Source: Zoogloea dura
Lineage (GTDB): Bacteria; Pseudomonadota; Gammaproteobacteria; Burkholderiales; Rhodocyclaceae
Length of the DNA stretch: 64,000 nt
Assembly: GCF_012927165.1 (NCBI RefSeq)
Contig: NZ_JABBGA010000006.1
Span: forward strand, 124,001 to 188,000
Direction: 5' to 3'
The notes under the pieces are model-generated. The model saw only the letters and a list, made by a program, of their open reading frames with translations, had not been told where the DNA came from and ran no database searches. The translations under genes were made by a program, and so were the position numbers. The first letter of the stretch is position 1, and every line of letters begins with the position of its first letter. Positions 36,082 to 47,590 of the stretch are shown here, one piece after another.

Positions 36082-36738
36082 TCAACTGTGTCTCAGCAGG
36101 GCAAGGATGTCCAGAGGGTGTTCGATGATGGTGTCGGCGTTCCAGGCCTGGATGGGCTCGGCGCTTCCGAGGTAGCCGTAGGCTGCCGCCACGGTAGTCA
36201 TGCCGGCTGCGCGGCCTGCCTGGATGTCACGGATGTCGTCGCCCACGTACAGGCTCCGCTGCGGCGTGTGTCCGGTCAGGGCGCAGGCGTGAAGGAGCGG
36301 GTCGGGATGGGGTTTGGGCCGGCTGGCCGTGTCTCCACCGACAATGCAGGCGCAGCGTTCGGCCAGACCCAGTGCGGCGATGATGGGGCGTGCCAGGCGT
36401 TCCGCCTTGTTGGTGACGACGCCCCAGGTGATGCCCATGGCGTCCAGCTGCTCGAGCAGTTCTTCCATGCCTGCGAACAGGCGGGTCTCGATGCAGAGTG
36501 CTTCGCTGTACAGCGCCAGGAAGCGGGTGGCCAGGGGCGCGTAGGTCTCGTCTTCGGGCTGCAGTCCGAAGCCTGCGCCGAGCATGCCGCGCACGCCCTG
36601 CGATACGCGCGGGCGAAGCACTTCATAGGGGCTTGGAGGAAGCCCCTGTTCGGCCTTGAGGCGGTTCAGCGTGCCGGCCAGATCCGGGGCCGTGTCGGCG
36701 AGGGTGCCATCAAGGTCGAAGAAGATGGCTTCAGCCAT
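36082..36738 (-). CDS. gph: Phosphoglycolate phosphatase
   Basis: A 218-residue HAD hydrolase. The nucleophile motif is [15 protein letters not shown], motif [10 protein letters not shown] and motif [17 protein letters not shown]. It dephosphorylates 2-phosphoglycolate from DNA repair or carbon metabolism. Gph-like HADs next to ubiG are also annotated as N-acetylmuramic acid 6-phosphate phosphatase (MupP), so that role is a serious alternative. It overlaps the ubiG stop by 8 bp; ubiG lies upstream on the same strand, so the two form an operon. Confidence 0.85.
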   Translation of the reverse strand: MAEAIFFDLDGTLADTAPDLAGTLNRLKAEQGLPPSPYEVLRPRVSQGVRGMLGAGFGLQPEDETYAPLATRFLALYSEALCIETRLFAGMEELLEQLDAMGITWGVVTNKAERLARPIIAALGLAERCACIVGGDTASRPKPHPDPLLHACALTGHTPQRSLYVGDDIRDIQAGRAAGMTTVAAAYGYLGSAEPIQAWNADTIIEHPLDILALLRHS

Positions 36739-37453
36739 GCCGGGTGGTGCGCATCAGGTAATTGACGTCCGTATCCTGGCCGAGTGCGTAGATTTCACTC
36801 AGGGGGTTGTAGGTCATGCCGATCAGTTCATTGACATCCAGGCCGGCGTTTCGCACGTGGCGGGCCAGTTCGGACGGCTTGATGAACTTGGCGTATTCAT
36901 GGGTGCCTTTGGGTAGGAGCTTCAGAACGTATTCGGCGCCGACCACTGCCATCAGGTAGGACTTGAGGTTGCGGTTGAGGGTGGAAAAGAATACCTGCCC
37001 ACCGGGCTTCACCAGCGCGGCGCAGGCCTGGATGGTGCTGGCCGGGTCCGGGACGTGTTCGAGCATCTCCATGCAGGTCACCACGTCGAAGCTGGCGGGG
37101 GCTTCGAGGGCCAGGGCTTCGGCGGCGATCAGCCGGTAATCGACGGTCTGGCCGCTTTCATATAGATGCAGGCGGGCGACGCCGAGCGCCTTCTCTGAGA
37201 GATCCACGCCGGTCACCTGGGCGCCCCGCGCGGACATGGACTCGGCGAGGATGCCTCCGCCGCAGCCAATGTCGACCACCTTCTTGCCATTCAGACCGAC
37301 GGCTGCATCGATCCAGTCGAGACGAAGGGGGTTGATCCGGTGGAGCGGTTTGAATTCGGATTCGGGGTCCCACCAGCGATGGGCAAGGTCACTGAATTTC
37401 TGGAGTTCGGCGGGGTCGGCATTCATGGCGGAAACGGAAAGGGGCGGATTCAT
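36731..37453 (-). CDS. ubiG: Ubiquinone biosynthesis O-methyltransferase UbiG
   Basis: A 240-residue methyltransferase from the ATG at 37453; an ATG at 37426 is nearly as good and neither has a clear ribosome site. [20 protein letters not shown] and the SAM-binding [20 protein letters not shown] are diagnostic. It catalyses both O-methylations of the ubiquinone ring. The C-terminal segment ([20 protein letters not shown]) matches the family end. It is followed by the overlapping gph gene. Confidence 0.94.
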   Translation of the reverse strand: MNPPLSVSAMNADPAELQKFSDLAHRWWDPESEFKPLHRINPLRLDWIDAAVGLNGKKVVDIGCGGGILAESMSARGAQVTGVDLSEKALGVARLHLYESGQTVDYRLIAAEALALEAPASFDVVTCMEMLEHVPDPASTIQACAALVKPGGQVFFSTLNRNLKSYLMAVVGAEYVLKLLPKGTHEYAKFIKPSELARHVRNAGLDVNELIGMTYNPLSEIYALGQDTDVNYLMRTTRHG

Positions 37454-37510
37454 GATGGCAAGCCGAATTGTATTGCGAGAGCCTGGGCTTGGGGCGGGCC
37501 GGTAAAAAAC

Positions 37511-37537
37511 AAAAAGCCCTGCAAGGCAGGGCTTTTT
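37511..37537 (-). terminator. Intrinsic terminator after the first OmpA-family gene
   Basis: A 7-bp GC stem extended by A/T pairs (AAAAAGCCCTGC with GCAGGGCTTTTT, loop AAG) is followed by further T residues on the minus strand. Confidence 0.88.
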
Positions 37538-37565
37538 GAGGACAGGCGGAAAATCTGTCGGCGTA

Positions 37566-38300
37566 TTACTTGGTGCCGATGACTTCGATTTCCACGCGAC
37601 GGTCCGGCTGCAGGCACTCGACCAGCTTCTTGTTCTTGCCGGAGTCCTTGCCCAGGTTCTTGCACTTGTCACCGGTCACGGGCTGCTTTTCGCCCTTGCC
37701 TTCGGTGTAAACGCGGTTGGCTTCAACGCCCTTGCCGACCAGGTAGTCCTTGACGGCGGCAGCGCGCTTCTCGGACAGCTTCTGGTTGTAGGCGTCGCCA
37801 CCGATGCGGTCGGTATGGCCAACGGCGAGGATGACTTCGAGCTTCACGCTCTTGGCCTTGGCCGCCAGGTCGTCGAGCTTGGTCTTGCCGGCGGGCAGCA
37901 GAACGGCCTTGTCGAATTCGAACAGGGCGTCAGCGGCCAGCTTGATCTTCTCGGCCATCGGGGCCGGAGCGGCTGCAACCGGAGCGGCCTTGGAGCCGGC
38001 GGCCGGGGCGGCTGCTACGGGCTTCACACACTTGTCCTGGGCGACGACGTCCTTGTCGCATTCGCAGCCAACCGGGAATTCGCCGGCCATGGTGGTGGAG
38101 GCGGCGGCGGGGGTCCAGTAGCCAGTGCGCCAGCACAGGTCGTTGCCGCTGCGGGCGACGACAGCGCGGGAGTCGATCACGTAAGGCACTTCGCCCTTCG
38201 TATCAACAACGACGTCTTTGGCGAAGCTGGCGGAGGCGGACAGGCCGAGAGCGGCAAGTGCGGCGGCCATCAGCAGTTGTTTTTTGGCTTGTTTGATCAT
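37566..38300 (-). CDS. OmpA family outer membrane protein, copy 1
   Basis: A 244-residue protein from the ATG at 38300, which follows GACGAGG. A signal peptide ([20 protein letters not shown]) precedes a short Cys-containing N-terminal domain ([17 protein letters not shown]) in place of the 8-strand barrel of E. coli OmpA. An Ala/Pro linker leads to the OmpA C-terminal domain ([32 protein letters not shown]), which binds peptidoglycan. It probably tethers the outer membrane to the wall. A close relative lies about 1.5 kb away. Confidence 0.9.
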   Translation of the reverse strand: MIKQAKKQLLMAAALAALGLSASASFAKDVVVDTKGEVPYVIDSRAVVARSGNDLCWRTGYWTPAAASTTMAGEFPVGCECDKDVVAQDKCVKPVAAAPAAGSKAAPVAAAPAPMAEKIKLAADALFEFDKAVLLPAGKTKLDDLAAKAKSVKLEVILAVGHTDRIGGDAYNQKLSEKRAAAVKDYLVGKGVEANRVYTEGKGEKQPVTGDKCKNLGKDSGKNKKLVECLQPDRRVEIEVIGTK

Positions 38301-38389
38301 CGTTTTCCTCGTCGCAAGGCAAAGGGGTAGAACCGGAAAATTCATCCTGGCCGCCTGAGATACTAATAAAGTCAGGCAGCATATCCAAT

Positions 38390-39709
38390 TCATTGGCGGA
38401 GCTTATTCTGCCATAGGCGGGCGATGCTCAATAGTTCGGTGTTGGATATTTGCAACAGTTCGCCGTCCCTGAGGCGGGGTTGTCCGTTGATCCAGACATC
38501 GGATACCGCATGTCGTCCGAGCACGTATATCAGGTGAGATGCAGCCTCGTAGAGCGGGAGGGTGTCCGGGGCGTCGATGCGCATGGCGCACAGATCGGCG
38601 GCCTTGCCGGGCAGCAGCGATCCGATGGTGGCTTCGAGGCCGAGGGCGCGGGCGCCGTGCAGGGTGGCCATGCGCAGGGCTTCGTGGGCCGGGACGGCCG
38701 ATGCGTCCTGGCTGGTCAGTTTGGCCAGCAGGCTGGCATGGTGCATTTCGCGCCACAGGTCGAGGCGGTTGTTGCTGGCTGCGCCATCGCTGCCCAGGCC
38801 TACCGCCAGGCCGGCGTCGAGCAGGGCCTTGATCGGGGCTGAGCCGCTGGCGAGCTTCATGTTCGAGACTGGGCAGTGGGCGATGGTGCAGCCTTGTCGT
38901 GCCAGCCGCTCGATGTCCCCCTTGTCGAGATGCACGGCGTGCACGCCGATCAGGTTGGGCCCCAGCAGGCCGAGTTCGTCAAGCCGCTGGATGGGCCGCT
39001 TGCCGTGTTCCCGCAGGCTGGCCTCGATTTCATCGCTTGTTTCATGAATGTGGATATGAATGGGGAGTTCGAGCTCTTCGGCGAGGGTGCCGATGCGTTC
39101 GAAGCTGCGGTCCGACACGGTGTAGGGGGCGTGAGGGGCGAGGGCGAAATGGATCAGCGGGTCGTCGCGCCAGGCTTCCCGGGTCGCCAACCCCTTTGCG
39201 AGGTAATCGTCTGCATCCGAGGCGTACTGGGATGGGAATTCGATCACCGTGATGCCAAGTACTGCACGCAGGCCCAGGCGGTCGAAGGCTTCCGCGGTGG
39301 CCTGGGGAAAGAAGTACATGTCGTTGCAGGTGGTGATGCCGCCACGCAGCATCTCTGCGCCGGCGAGCAGGCTGCCGTCCCGCACGAAGGCCGGGGAGGC
39401 GTGGCGGGCCTCGGCAGGCCAGATGGCTTCTTGCAGCCAGCGCATCAGGGGAAGGTCGTCGGCAAGGCCGCGCATCAGGCTCATGGCGGCATGGCAGTGC
39501 AGGTTGACCAGGCCTGGGGTGAGGATGTGGTCCGGCAGGCTGACCGTTTCGGTGGCGGCGAAGCGGTTGCGGGCCTGTTCGATGGGCAGTAAGGCCTCGA
39601 TCCGGCCGTTGCGGATGGCGATCGCGTGGTGCTCCAGCGTGGTGTCCCGGGGTTCGACCGGGATGATGTAGCGTGCTTCGATCAGCAGGTCCACCGGAGT
39701 CGGCGTCAT
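38390..39709 (-). CDS. mtaD: TRZ/ATZ family amidohydrolase, 5-methylthioadenosine/S-adenosylhomocysteine deaminase
   Basis: A 439-residue metal-dependent deaminase. Metal ligands are in LVNLHCHAAM, HIHIHETSDE, GVHAVHL and GLGSDGAASNN. It deaminates methylthioadenosine, S-adenosylhomocysteine or related adenosines to the inosine form. The start ATG at 39709 has only a weak ribosome site (GGACC). It is encoded between two OmpA-family genes on the same strand, about 90 bp before the first and just after the terminator of the second. Confidence 0.87.
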   Translation of the reverse strand: MTPTPVDLLIEARYIIPVEPRDTTLEHHAIAIRNGRIEALLPIEQARNRFAATETVSLPDHILTPGLVNLHCHAAMSLMRGLADDLPLMRWLQEAIWPAEARHASPAFVRDGSLLAGAEMLRGGITTCNDMYFFPQATAEAFDRLGLRAVLGITVIEFPSQYASDADDYLAKGLATREAWRDDPLIHFALAPHAPYTVSDRSFERIGTLAEELELPIHIHIHETSDEIEASLREHGKRPIQRLDELGLLGPNLIGVHAVHLDKGDIERLARQGCTIAHCPVSNMKLASGSAPIKALLDAGLAVGLGSDGAASNNRLDLWREMHHASLLAKLTSQDASAVPAHEALRMATLHGARALGLEATIGSLLPGKAADLCAMRIDAPDTLPLYEAASHLIYVLGRHAVSDVWINGQPRLRDGELLQISNTELLSIARLWQNKLRQ

Positions 39710-39744
39710 GGGGCAGGTCCGTGTCGATTGGTTGATCCAAATGA

Positions 39745-39768
39745 AAACCCCGCCGGTTGGCGGGGTTT
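39745..39768 (-). terminator. Intrinsic terminator after the second OmpA-family gene
   Basis: A 10-bp perfect stem (AAACCCCGCC with GGCGGGGTTT, loop GGTT) is followed by TTTCATTT-like sequence on the minus strand. Confidence 0.8.
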
Positions 39769-39792
39769 CGGATGGTGCCGGCGGGGGCCAGA

Positions 39793-40521
39793 TTACTTGG
39801 CGGGGCCCTTCACGTCCACGGTGACGCGGCGGTTGGGGGTCAGGCATTCGATCAGCTTCTTGCGGCCGAGCTTGTCGTCGCAGCTCTTGATCGGCTGGGT
39901 CTTGCCGGCGCCCATGGTGTCGATCAGGTCGGACTTCACGCCCTTGCTGATCAGGTAGGCCTGGACGGCGTCGGCGCGCTTTTCGGACAGCTTCTGGTTG
40001 TAGGCTTGGGTGCCGAGGCGGTCGGTGTGGCCGGTGACGATCACGGAGGTGACGTTGGCGCAGGTGCCGAGCTTGGCGAGCACGGCGCTGTCGAGGTTCT
40101 GCCGGGCGGCGGGGGTGAGGGTGGCCTTGTTGAAGGCGAAGGAGTTGTCGGCCGACAGGGTGGCGCTGAAATCACACTTGGCCGGCGCGGCGGGTGCGGC
40201 AACGGGCGTTACAACGGTTGCGGGGGCGGCAACAGGGGCAGGGGCCGAAGGTGCGCACTTGTCGGCTCCGACCACGTCCTTGTCGCATTCGCAGCCCACC
40301 GGGCGTTCGCCGGCCTTGGTCTCGCCGGCCGCGCCGGGGGTCCAGTAGCCGGTACGCCAGCACAGGTCGGCGCCGCTCTTGGTGACCACGTTGCGCTGGT
40401 CGGTCACGTAGGGGACTTCGCCCTTCGGGTCGACGACGATGTCCTTCGACTGAGCCATCGCGGAGAGGCTGGCGAGCATCAGGAGGGTCGTGGTGGCCAG
40501 GCGGAAGGTGCTTGCGGTCAT
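39793..40521 (-). CDS. OmpA family outer membrane protein, copy 2
   Basis: A 242-residue protein related to the copy at 37566-38300. It has a signal peptide (cleavage probably after AMA), the same N-terminal module ([18 protein letters not shown]), an Ala/Pro/Val-rich linker and an OmpA-like C-terminal domain ([20 protein letters not shown]). The linker and the domain's first half diverge from copy 1. The gene is divergent from gyrA across 215 bp. Confidence 0.9.
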   Translation of the reverse strand: MTASTFRLATTTLLMLASLSAMAQSKDIVVDPKGEVPYVTDQRNVVTKSGADLCWRTGYWTPGAAGETKAGERPVGCECDKDVVGADKCAPSAPAPVAAPATVVTPVAAPAAPAKCDFSATLSADNSFAFNKATLTPAARQNLDSAVLAKLGTCANVTSVIVTGHTDRLGTQAYNQKLSEKRADAVQAYLISKGVKSDLIDTMGAGKTQPIKSCDDKLGRKKLIECLTPNRRVTVDVKGPAK

Positions 40522-40736
40522 GGGTTTTCTCCTCGGAACGGATGAGGCGCTTCTGGCGCCCGTCTGGTGTTGTAGGTGGCGGCCGGATTAGAGCATACGA
40601 GGGCTGGCGCTCACAATCGGCGTGCGAATGCCGATGCCCTGTTTCGGTGCACAGGAGGCGGGAGTGGGGCATCGGTGGCGTGCTAAACTCCGTGTTTTTC
40701 GTCTTTCCGACGAATAGTCGAATTCTCGCGGTAGCC

Positions 40737-43328
<2,592 letters not shown>

Positions 43329-43355
43329 GCAGAACGAGCAACAAGGATTCGGACA

Positions 43356-44438
43356 ATGCGGATATTCAACTTCTCGGCCGGTCCGGCCGTCCTGCCCACC
43401 ACCGTGCTGGAGCAGGTTCGCGATGAACTCCTCGATTGGCGCGGCCGGGGCATGGGCATCATGGAAATGAGCCACCGGGGCAAGGATTTCTCCGGCGTCA
43501 TCGCCGAGGCGGAGGCCGATCTGCGCGAACTGATGGGCATTCCGGCCAACTACAAGGTGCTGTTCCTGCAGGGCGGGGCCACCCAGCAGTTCGCCCAGAT
43601 TCCCATGAACCTGCTGGCAGGGCGTTCGGCCGACTATATCGTCACCGGCGCCTGGTCCAAGAAGGCCTACAAGGAAGCCCAGCCCTTCGGCGCGGTGCGC
43701 CTGGCGGGCAGCACCGAGGCCGATGCATTCACCCGGCTGCCCCGTGCGGATGAGCTCAAGCTCGACCCGCAGGCGGCCTACCTGCACATCTGCACCAACG
43801 AGACCATCCACGGCGTCGAGATGTTCGATGTGCCGGAGGCGCCTGCCGGCGTGCCGCTGGTGGCGGACATGAGCTCCCACATCCTGTCGCGGCCGATGGA
43901 TGTGTCGCGCTACGGCCTGATTTACGCCGGTGCGCAAAAGAACATCGGCCCCGCCGGCCTGGTCATCGTGATCGTGCGGGAAGACCTGCTCGGCAAGGCT
44001 TCGGCGATCACCCCGGGGGTCATGAACTACGCGGTGATGGCGGAGCATGGGTCCATGCTCAACACGCCGCCGACCTTCGGCATCTATCTTGCCGGCCTGA
44101 TCTTCAAGGATCTCAAGGCGCAGGGGGGGCTGGCGGCCGTCGAGCAGAGCAATATCGCCAAGGCAAGCAAGCTCTACGACGCCATCGCCGCGAGCGGTGG
44201 CTTCTACCGCAATCCGGTGGAGCTCTCCGCCCGTTCGCGCATGAACGTTCCCTTCACCCTGGCCAATCCGGCCCTGGACGCCGACTTTCTGGCCGAGGCC
44301 GCCGAACTGCGCCTGTCCGGACTGAAGGGGCATAAGTCGGTGGGAGGCATGCGGGCGTCGATCTATAACGCCATGAGCCTCGAAGGTGTGGATGCGCTGG
44401 TGGCGCTGATGCAGGATTTCGCTGCCCGCAAGGGTTGA
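43356..44438 (+). CDS. serC: Phosphoserine aminotransferase
   Basis: A 360-residue class V aminotransferase. FNFSAGPAVLPTTVLEQ at the start and the PLP lysine in YAGAQKNIGPAG are diagnostic; GGATQQFAQIPMNL and CTNETIHGVE follow the family. It converts 3-phosphohydroxypyruvate to phosphoserine, and 3-hydroxy-4-phosphohydroxythreonine precursor steps for pyridoxal phosphate. It lies 27 bp after gyrA and 29 bp before pheA. Confidence 0.95.
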   Translation: MRIFNFSAGPAVLPTTVLEQVRDELLDWRGRGMGIMEMSHRGKDFSGVIAEAEADLRELMGIPANYKVLFLQGGATQQFAQIPMNLLAGRSADYIVTGAWSKKAYKEAQPFGAVRLAGSTEADAFTRLPRADELKLDPQAAYLHICTNETIHGVEMFDVPEAPAGVPLVADMSSHILSRPMDVSRYGLIYAGAQKNIGPAGLVIVIVREDLLGKASAITPGVMNYAVMAEHGSMLNTPPTFGIYLAGLIFKDLKAQGGLAAVEQSNIAKASKLYDAIAASGGFYRNPVELSARSRMNVPFTLANPALDADFLAEAAELRLSGLKGHKSVGGMRASIYNAMSLEGVDALVALMQDFAARKG

Positions 44439-44467
44439 GTGGAGCGGTTTCGTTGTCAGGAGCGGGA

Positions 44468-45559
44468 ATGAACGAAGGGATGCTGCAGGAGCTGGGCGTG
44501 GTGCGCGAGCAGATCGACGCCATTGATGCCCAGATGCTGGCGCTGCTCAACCAGCGCGCCAAGTGTGCCCAGCACGTGGGCGAGATCAAGGCCAGGTACG
44601 GTGATGCCGGGTACATCTACCGGCCGGAGCGGGAGGCCCAGGTGCTGCGGCGGATCCAGTCGCTCAACGAGGGGCCCTTGCCCAATGAGAGCGTGACCTT
44701 CTTCTTCCGCGAGGTCATGTCCGCCTGCCTGTCCCTCGAGACGCCGCTGGGCATCGCCTTCCTCGGCCCCCTCGGCACCTTCTCCGAGAGTGCCGCCGTC
44801 AAGCATTTCGGCCACGCCGCCCGCCTGGCACCCCAGGGCACCATCGACGACGTGTTCCGCGAGGTCGAGGCCGGTCATGCCCATTACGGCGTGGCGCCGG
44901 TGGAGAACTCCACCGAAGGCGCGGTGGGGCGCACCCTCGACCTGCTGCTCGGCTCCTCGCTGAAGATCTGTGGCGAGGTCGTGCTGCGCATTCACCAGCA
45001 CCTGATGACCCGGGAGACCGAGCTGGGCAAGATCACCAAGGTCTATTCCCATGCCCAGTCGCTGGCCCAGTGCCACGAGTGGCTGAACCGCTCCCTGCCT
45101 GGTGTGCCGCGCATCTCGGTGGGCAGCAATGCCGAGGCTGCCCGCCTGGCCTCCATCGAGCCGGGCGCGGCTGCCATTGCCGGTGAGGCCGCCTCCGAAC
45201 GTTACGACCTGCCGCGTCTGGTCGAGAGCATCGAGGATGAGCCCAACAACACCACCCGTTTCCTGGTGCTCGGCCGCCACGACGCCGGCCGGACCGGGGC
45301 AGACAAGACCTCGCTGATTCTGTCCGCAGCCAACCGCCCCGGTGCCGTGCACGAACTGCTGGCGCCCCTCGCCAAGGCGGGTGTGTCGATGAACCGCCTG
45401 GAGTCCCGTCCGGCCCGTGCGGCGCTGTGGGAGTACGTGTTCTACGTGGATATCGAAGGCCATCGGGACGATCCGGCCGTCAAGGCTGCCCTCGATGACC
45501 TGGCGGGCCGCGCGGCTTACCTCAAGGTCCTGGGGTCCTATCCCCAGGCCGTTTACTGA
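44468..45559 (+). CDS. pheA: Bifunctional chorismate mutase/prephenate dehydratase
   Basis: A 363-residue fusion of AroQ chorismate mutase (about residues 1-90), prephenate dehydratase (about 95-270; ENSTEGAVGR, NNTTRFLVLG) and an ACT domain (about 280-355). The ATG at 44468 follows CAGGAGCGGG. The ACT motifs NRPGAVHELL and NRLESRPAR correspond to the GALV and ESRP phenylalanine-binding segments, so feedback inhibition by phenylalanine is expected. It makes phenylpyruvate from chorismate in two steps. Confidence 0.95.
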   Translation: MNEGMLQELGVVREQIDAIDAQMLALLNQRAKCAQHVGEIKARYGDAGYIYRPEREAQVLRRIQSLNEGPLPNESVTFFFREVMSACLSLETPLGIAFLGPLGTFSESAAVKHFGHAARLAPQGTIDDVFREVEAGHAHYGVAPVENSTEGAVGRTLDLLLGSSLKICGEVVLRIHQHLMTRETELGKITKVYSHAQSLAQCHEWLNRSLPGVPRISVGSNAEAARLASIEPGAAAIAGEAASERYDLPRLVESIEDEPNNTTRFLVLGRHDAGRTGADKTSLILSAANRPGAVHELLAPLAKAGVSMNRLESRPARAALWEYVFYVDIEGHRDDPAVKAALDDLAGRAAYLKVLGSYPQAVY

Positions 45560-45573
45560 TTCCGGAGTTTTCC

Positions 45574-46671
45574 ATGCGTGTGTGTGATCTGGCGCCTGCC
45601 CACATCCGGGCGATTTCCCCCTATCAGCCTGGCAAGCCCATCTCCGAGCTGGCCCGGGAGATGGGGCTGGCCGAGGCGTCCATCGTCAAGCTGGCCTCCA
45701 ACGAAAACCCGCTGGGCATCGGCGAGCGCACCCGCGCGGCGATCAATGCCTCGCTGGCCGACATCGCCCGTTATCCCGACGGCAACGGCTTCGAGCTGAA
45801 GGACGCCCTGTGCCGCCGCTATGGCGTGAAGATGAGCCAGATCGTGCTGGGCAATGGTTCCAACGACATCCTCGAAATGGCGGCCGGGGCCTTCCTCGGG
45901 CCGGACCGTGACGCCGTCTACGCCCAGCATGCCTTTGCCGTGTATCCCCTGGCCACCCAGGCCGCCGGGGCCCGAGGCATCGAGGTGCCGGCAAAGAATT
46001 TCGGCCATGATCTGGATGCCATGCTGGCCGCCATCACCCCGGCGACCCGCGTCATCTTCATCGCCAACCCGAACAACCCGACCGGCACCTTCGTGCCTGG
46101 CCCCGAGCTGGAGGCTTTCCTGGCCCGCGTGCCCGCCGAGGTGCTGGTGGTGTTGGACGAGGCCTACACCGAATACTTGGCGCCGGCCCAGCGCTACGAT
46201 GCGATCGCCTGGCTCGAGCGCTTCCCCAATCTGCTGATCAGCCGCACCTTCTCCAAGGCCTATGGCCTGGCGGGGCTGCGGGTGGGCTACGGCCTGGGCA
46301 GCCCGGAGGTGATCGACCTGCTGAACCGGGTCCGCCAGCCCTTCAACGTGACCAGCGTGGGTCTGGCCGCCGCCGCCGCCGCCCTGTTCGATGACGACTT
46401 CCTGCAGCGCAGCTTCGAGATGAACCTGGCCGGCATGGCCCAGCTCACCGAGGGTTTTGCCCGCCTGGGGCTGGACTGGATCCCCTCTGCGGGCAACTTC
46501 CTGACCGTCAAGGTTGGTGACGGCGCAAAGGTCAACGCCGGTCTGCTGCGCCAGGGCGTCATCGTGCGCCCCATCGCGGCCTATGGCATGCCGGAATGGC
46601 TGCGTGTGTCGATCGGTCTGGAGAGCGAGAACGCACGCTTCCTCGAGGCCCTGCCGGCCGCCCTGGCCTGA
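45574..46671 (+). CDS. hisC: Histidinol-phosphate aminotransferase
   Basis: A 365-residue class I/II aminotransferase. KLASNENPLG, NPNNPTGTFVP, DEAYTEYL and the PLP lysine in SRTFSKAYGLAGLRVGYG match HisC. In clusters with tyrA and pheA this paralog often also acts on aromatic 2-oxo acids (tyrosine/phenylalanine synthesis); that is inference from context. The ATG at 45574 follows CCGGAG, 14 bp after the pheA stop. Confidence 0.9.
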   Translation: MRVCDLAPAHIRAISPYQPGKPISELAREMGLAEASIVKLASNENPLGIGERTRAAINASLADIARYPDGNGFELKDALCRRYGVKMSQIVLGNGSNDILEMAAGAFLGPDRDAVYAQHAFAVYPLATQAAGARGIEVPAKNFGHDLDAMLAAITPATRVIFIANPNNPTGTFVPGPELEAFLARVPAEVLVVLDEAYTEYLAPAQRYDAIAWLERFPNLLISRTFSKAYGLAGLRVGYGLGSPEVIDLLNRVRQPFNVTSVGLAAAAAALFDDDFLQRSFEMNLAGMAQLTEGFARLGLDWIPSAGNFLTVKVGDGAKVNAGLLRQGVIVRPIAAYGMPEWLRVSIGLESENARFLEALPAALA

Positions 46672-46682
46672 GCGGAGGGGGC

Positions 46683-47576
46683 GTGGACAAGATCGACAAG
46701 CTGGTCGTCTGCGGTGTCGGCCTGATCGGTGGCTCGGTGGCGCTGGCGCTGCGCCGGGCCCGGCTGGTCAATCGCATCGTGGGTGTCGGCCGGCGGCCCG
46801 AGCCGCTGGCCATGGCCCGGCAGCTTGGGGTCATCGACGAGATCGCCACGGACTGGGCCGACGCCCTCGACGGCGCCAGCGTCGTATTGCTGGCCATGCC
46901 CGTCGGGCAGATGGATGCCGTGGCCGCCGCGATTGCGCCGCACCTGGCGCCCGGGACGATCGTCACCGACGCCGGTAGCACCAAGCGTGACGTGATCGAG
47001 GCCATCTACCGCCACCTTGGGGCCCACCTGGGCACCGTGGTGCCGGCGCACCCCATCGCCGGTGCCGAGAAGAGCGGCCCCGCGGCCGCCCAGGCCGAGC
47101 TCTACCGGGGGCGCAAGGTGGTCGTCACCCCCTTGCCCGAGAACACGCCGGAGGCCGTGGCGCGCGTCCGGGAGATGTGGGCGGCCTGTGGCGCCGTGCT
47201 GCACGAGATGAGCCCCCAGGAGCACGACCGGGTCTTCGCCGCGGTCAGCCATCTGCCGCACCTGCTGGCTTTTGGCCTGGTGCACGATCTGGCCGGCCGC
47301 GCCAATGCCGAACAGCTCTTCAGCTACGCGGCCAGCGGCTTCCGCGACTTCACCCGGGTGGCGGGCAGCCACCCCGAGATGTGGCGTGACATCTGCTTGG
47401 CCAACCGGCATTCATTGCTGGCCGAGCTGGATGCCTATCTGTCCGAGCTGGCCTACCTGCGGGCCCTCCTGCTGGATGGCAACGGCCCGTCGCTGGAGGC
47501 GGTCTTTGCCGATGCCAGCCGGGCCCGCAACGAATGGGCCGACAAGGCTTTCCCTGCGACGCCCTCGGGCGAGTAA
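46683..47576 (+). CDS. tyrA: Prephenate dehydrogenase
   Basis: A 297-residue NAD(P)-dependent enzyme. The GTG at 46683 is chosen because GGAGGGGGC precedes it; upstream sequence is the hisC 3' end. The Rossmann motif is [15 protein letters not shown] and the active-site segment is [14 protein letters not shown]. No chorismate mutase or ACT domain is attached. It oxidatively decarboxylates prephenate to 4-hydroxyphenylpyruvate. A following aminotransferase step could be served by the adjacent hisC. Confidence 0.94.
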   Translation: MDKIDKLVVCGVGLIGGSVALALRRARLVNRIVGVGRRPEPLAMARQLGVIDEIATDWADALDGASVVLLAMPVGQMDAVAAAIAPHLAPGTIVTDAGSTKRDVIEAIYRHLGAHLGTVVPAHPIAGAEKSGPAAAQAELYRGRKVVVTPLPENTPEAVARVREMWAACGAVLHEMSPQEHDRVFAAVSHLPHLLAFGLVHDLAGRANAEQLFSYAASGFRDFTRVAGSHPEMWRDICLANRHSLLAELDAYLSELAYLRALLLDGNGPSLEAVFADASRARNEWADKAFPATPSGE

Positions 47577-47590
47577 TACAAGGATTTTCC

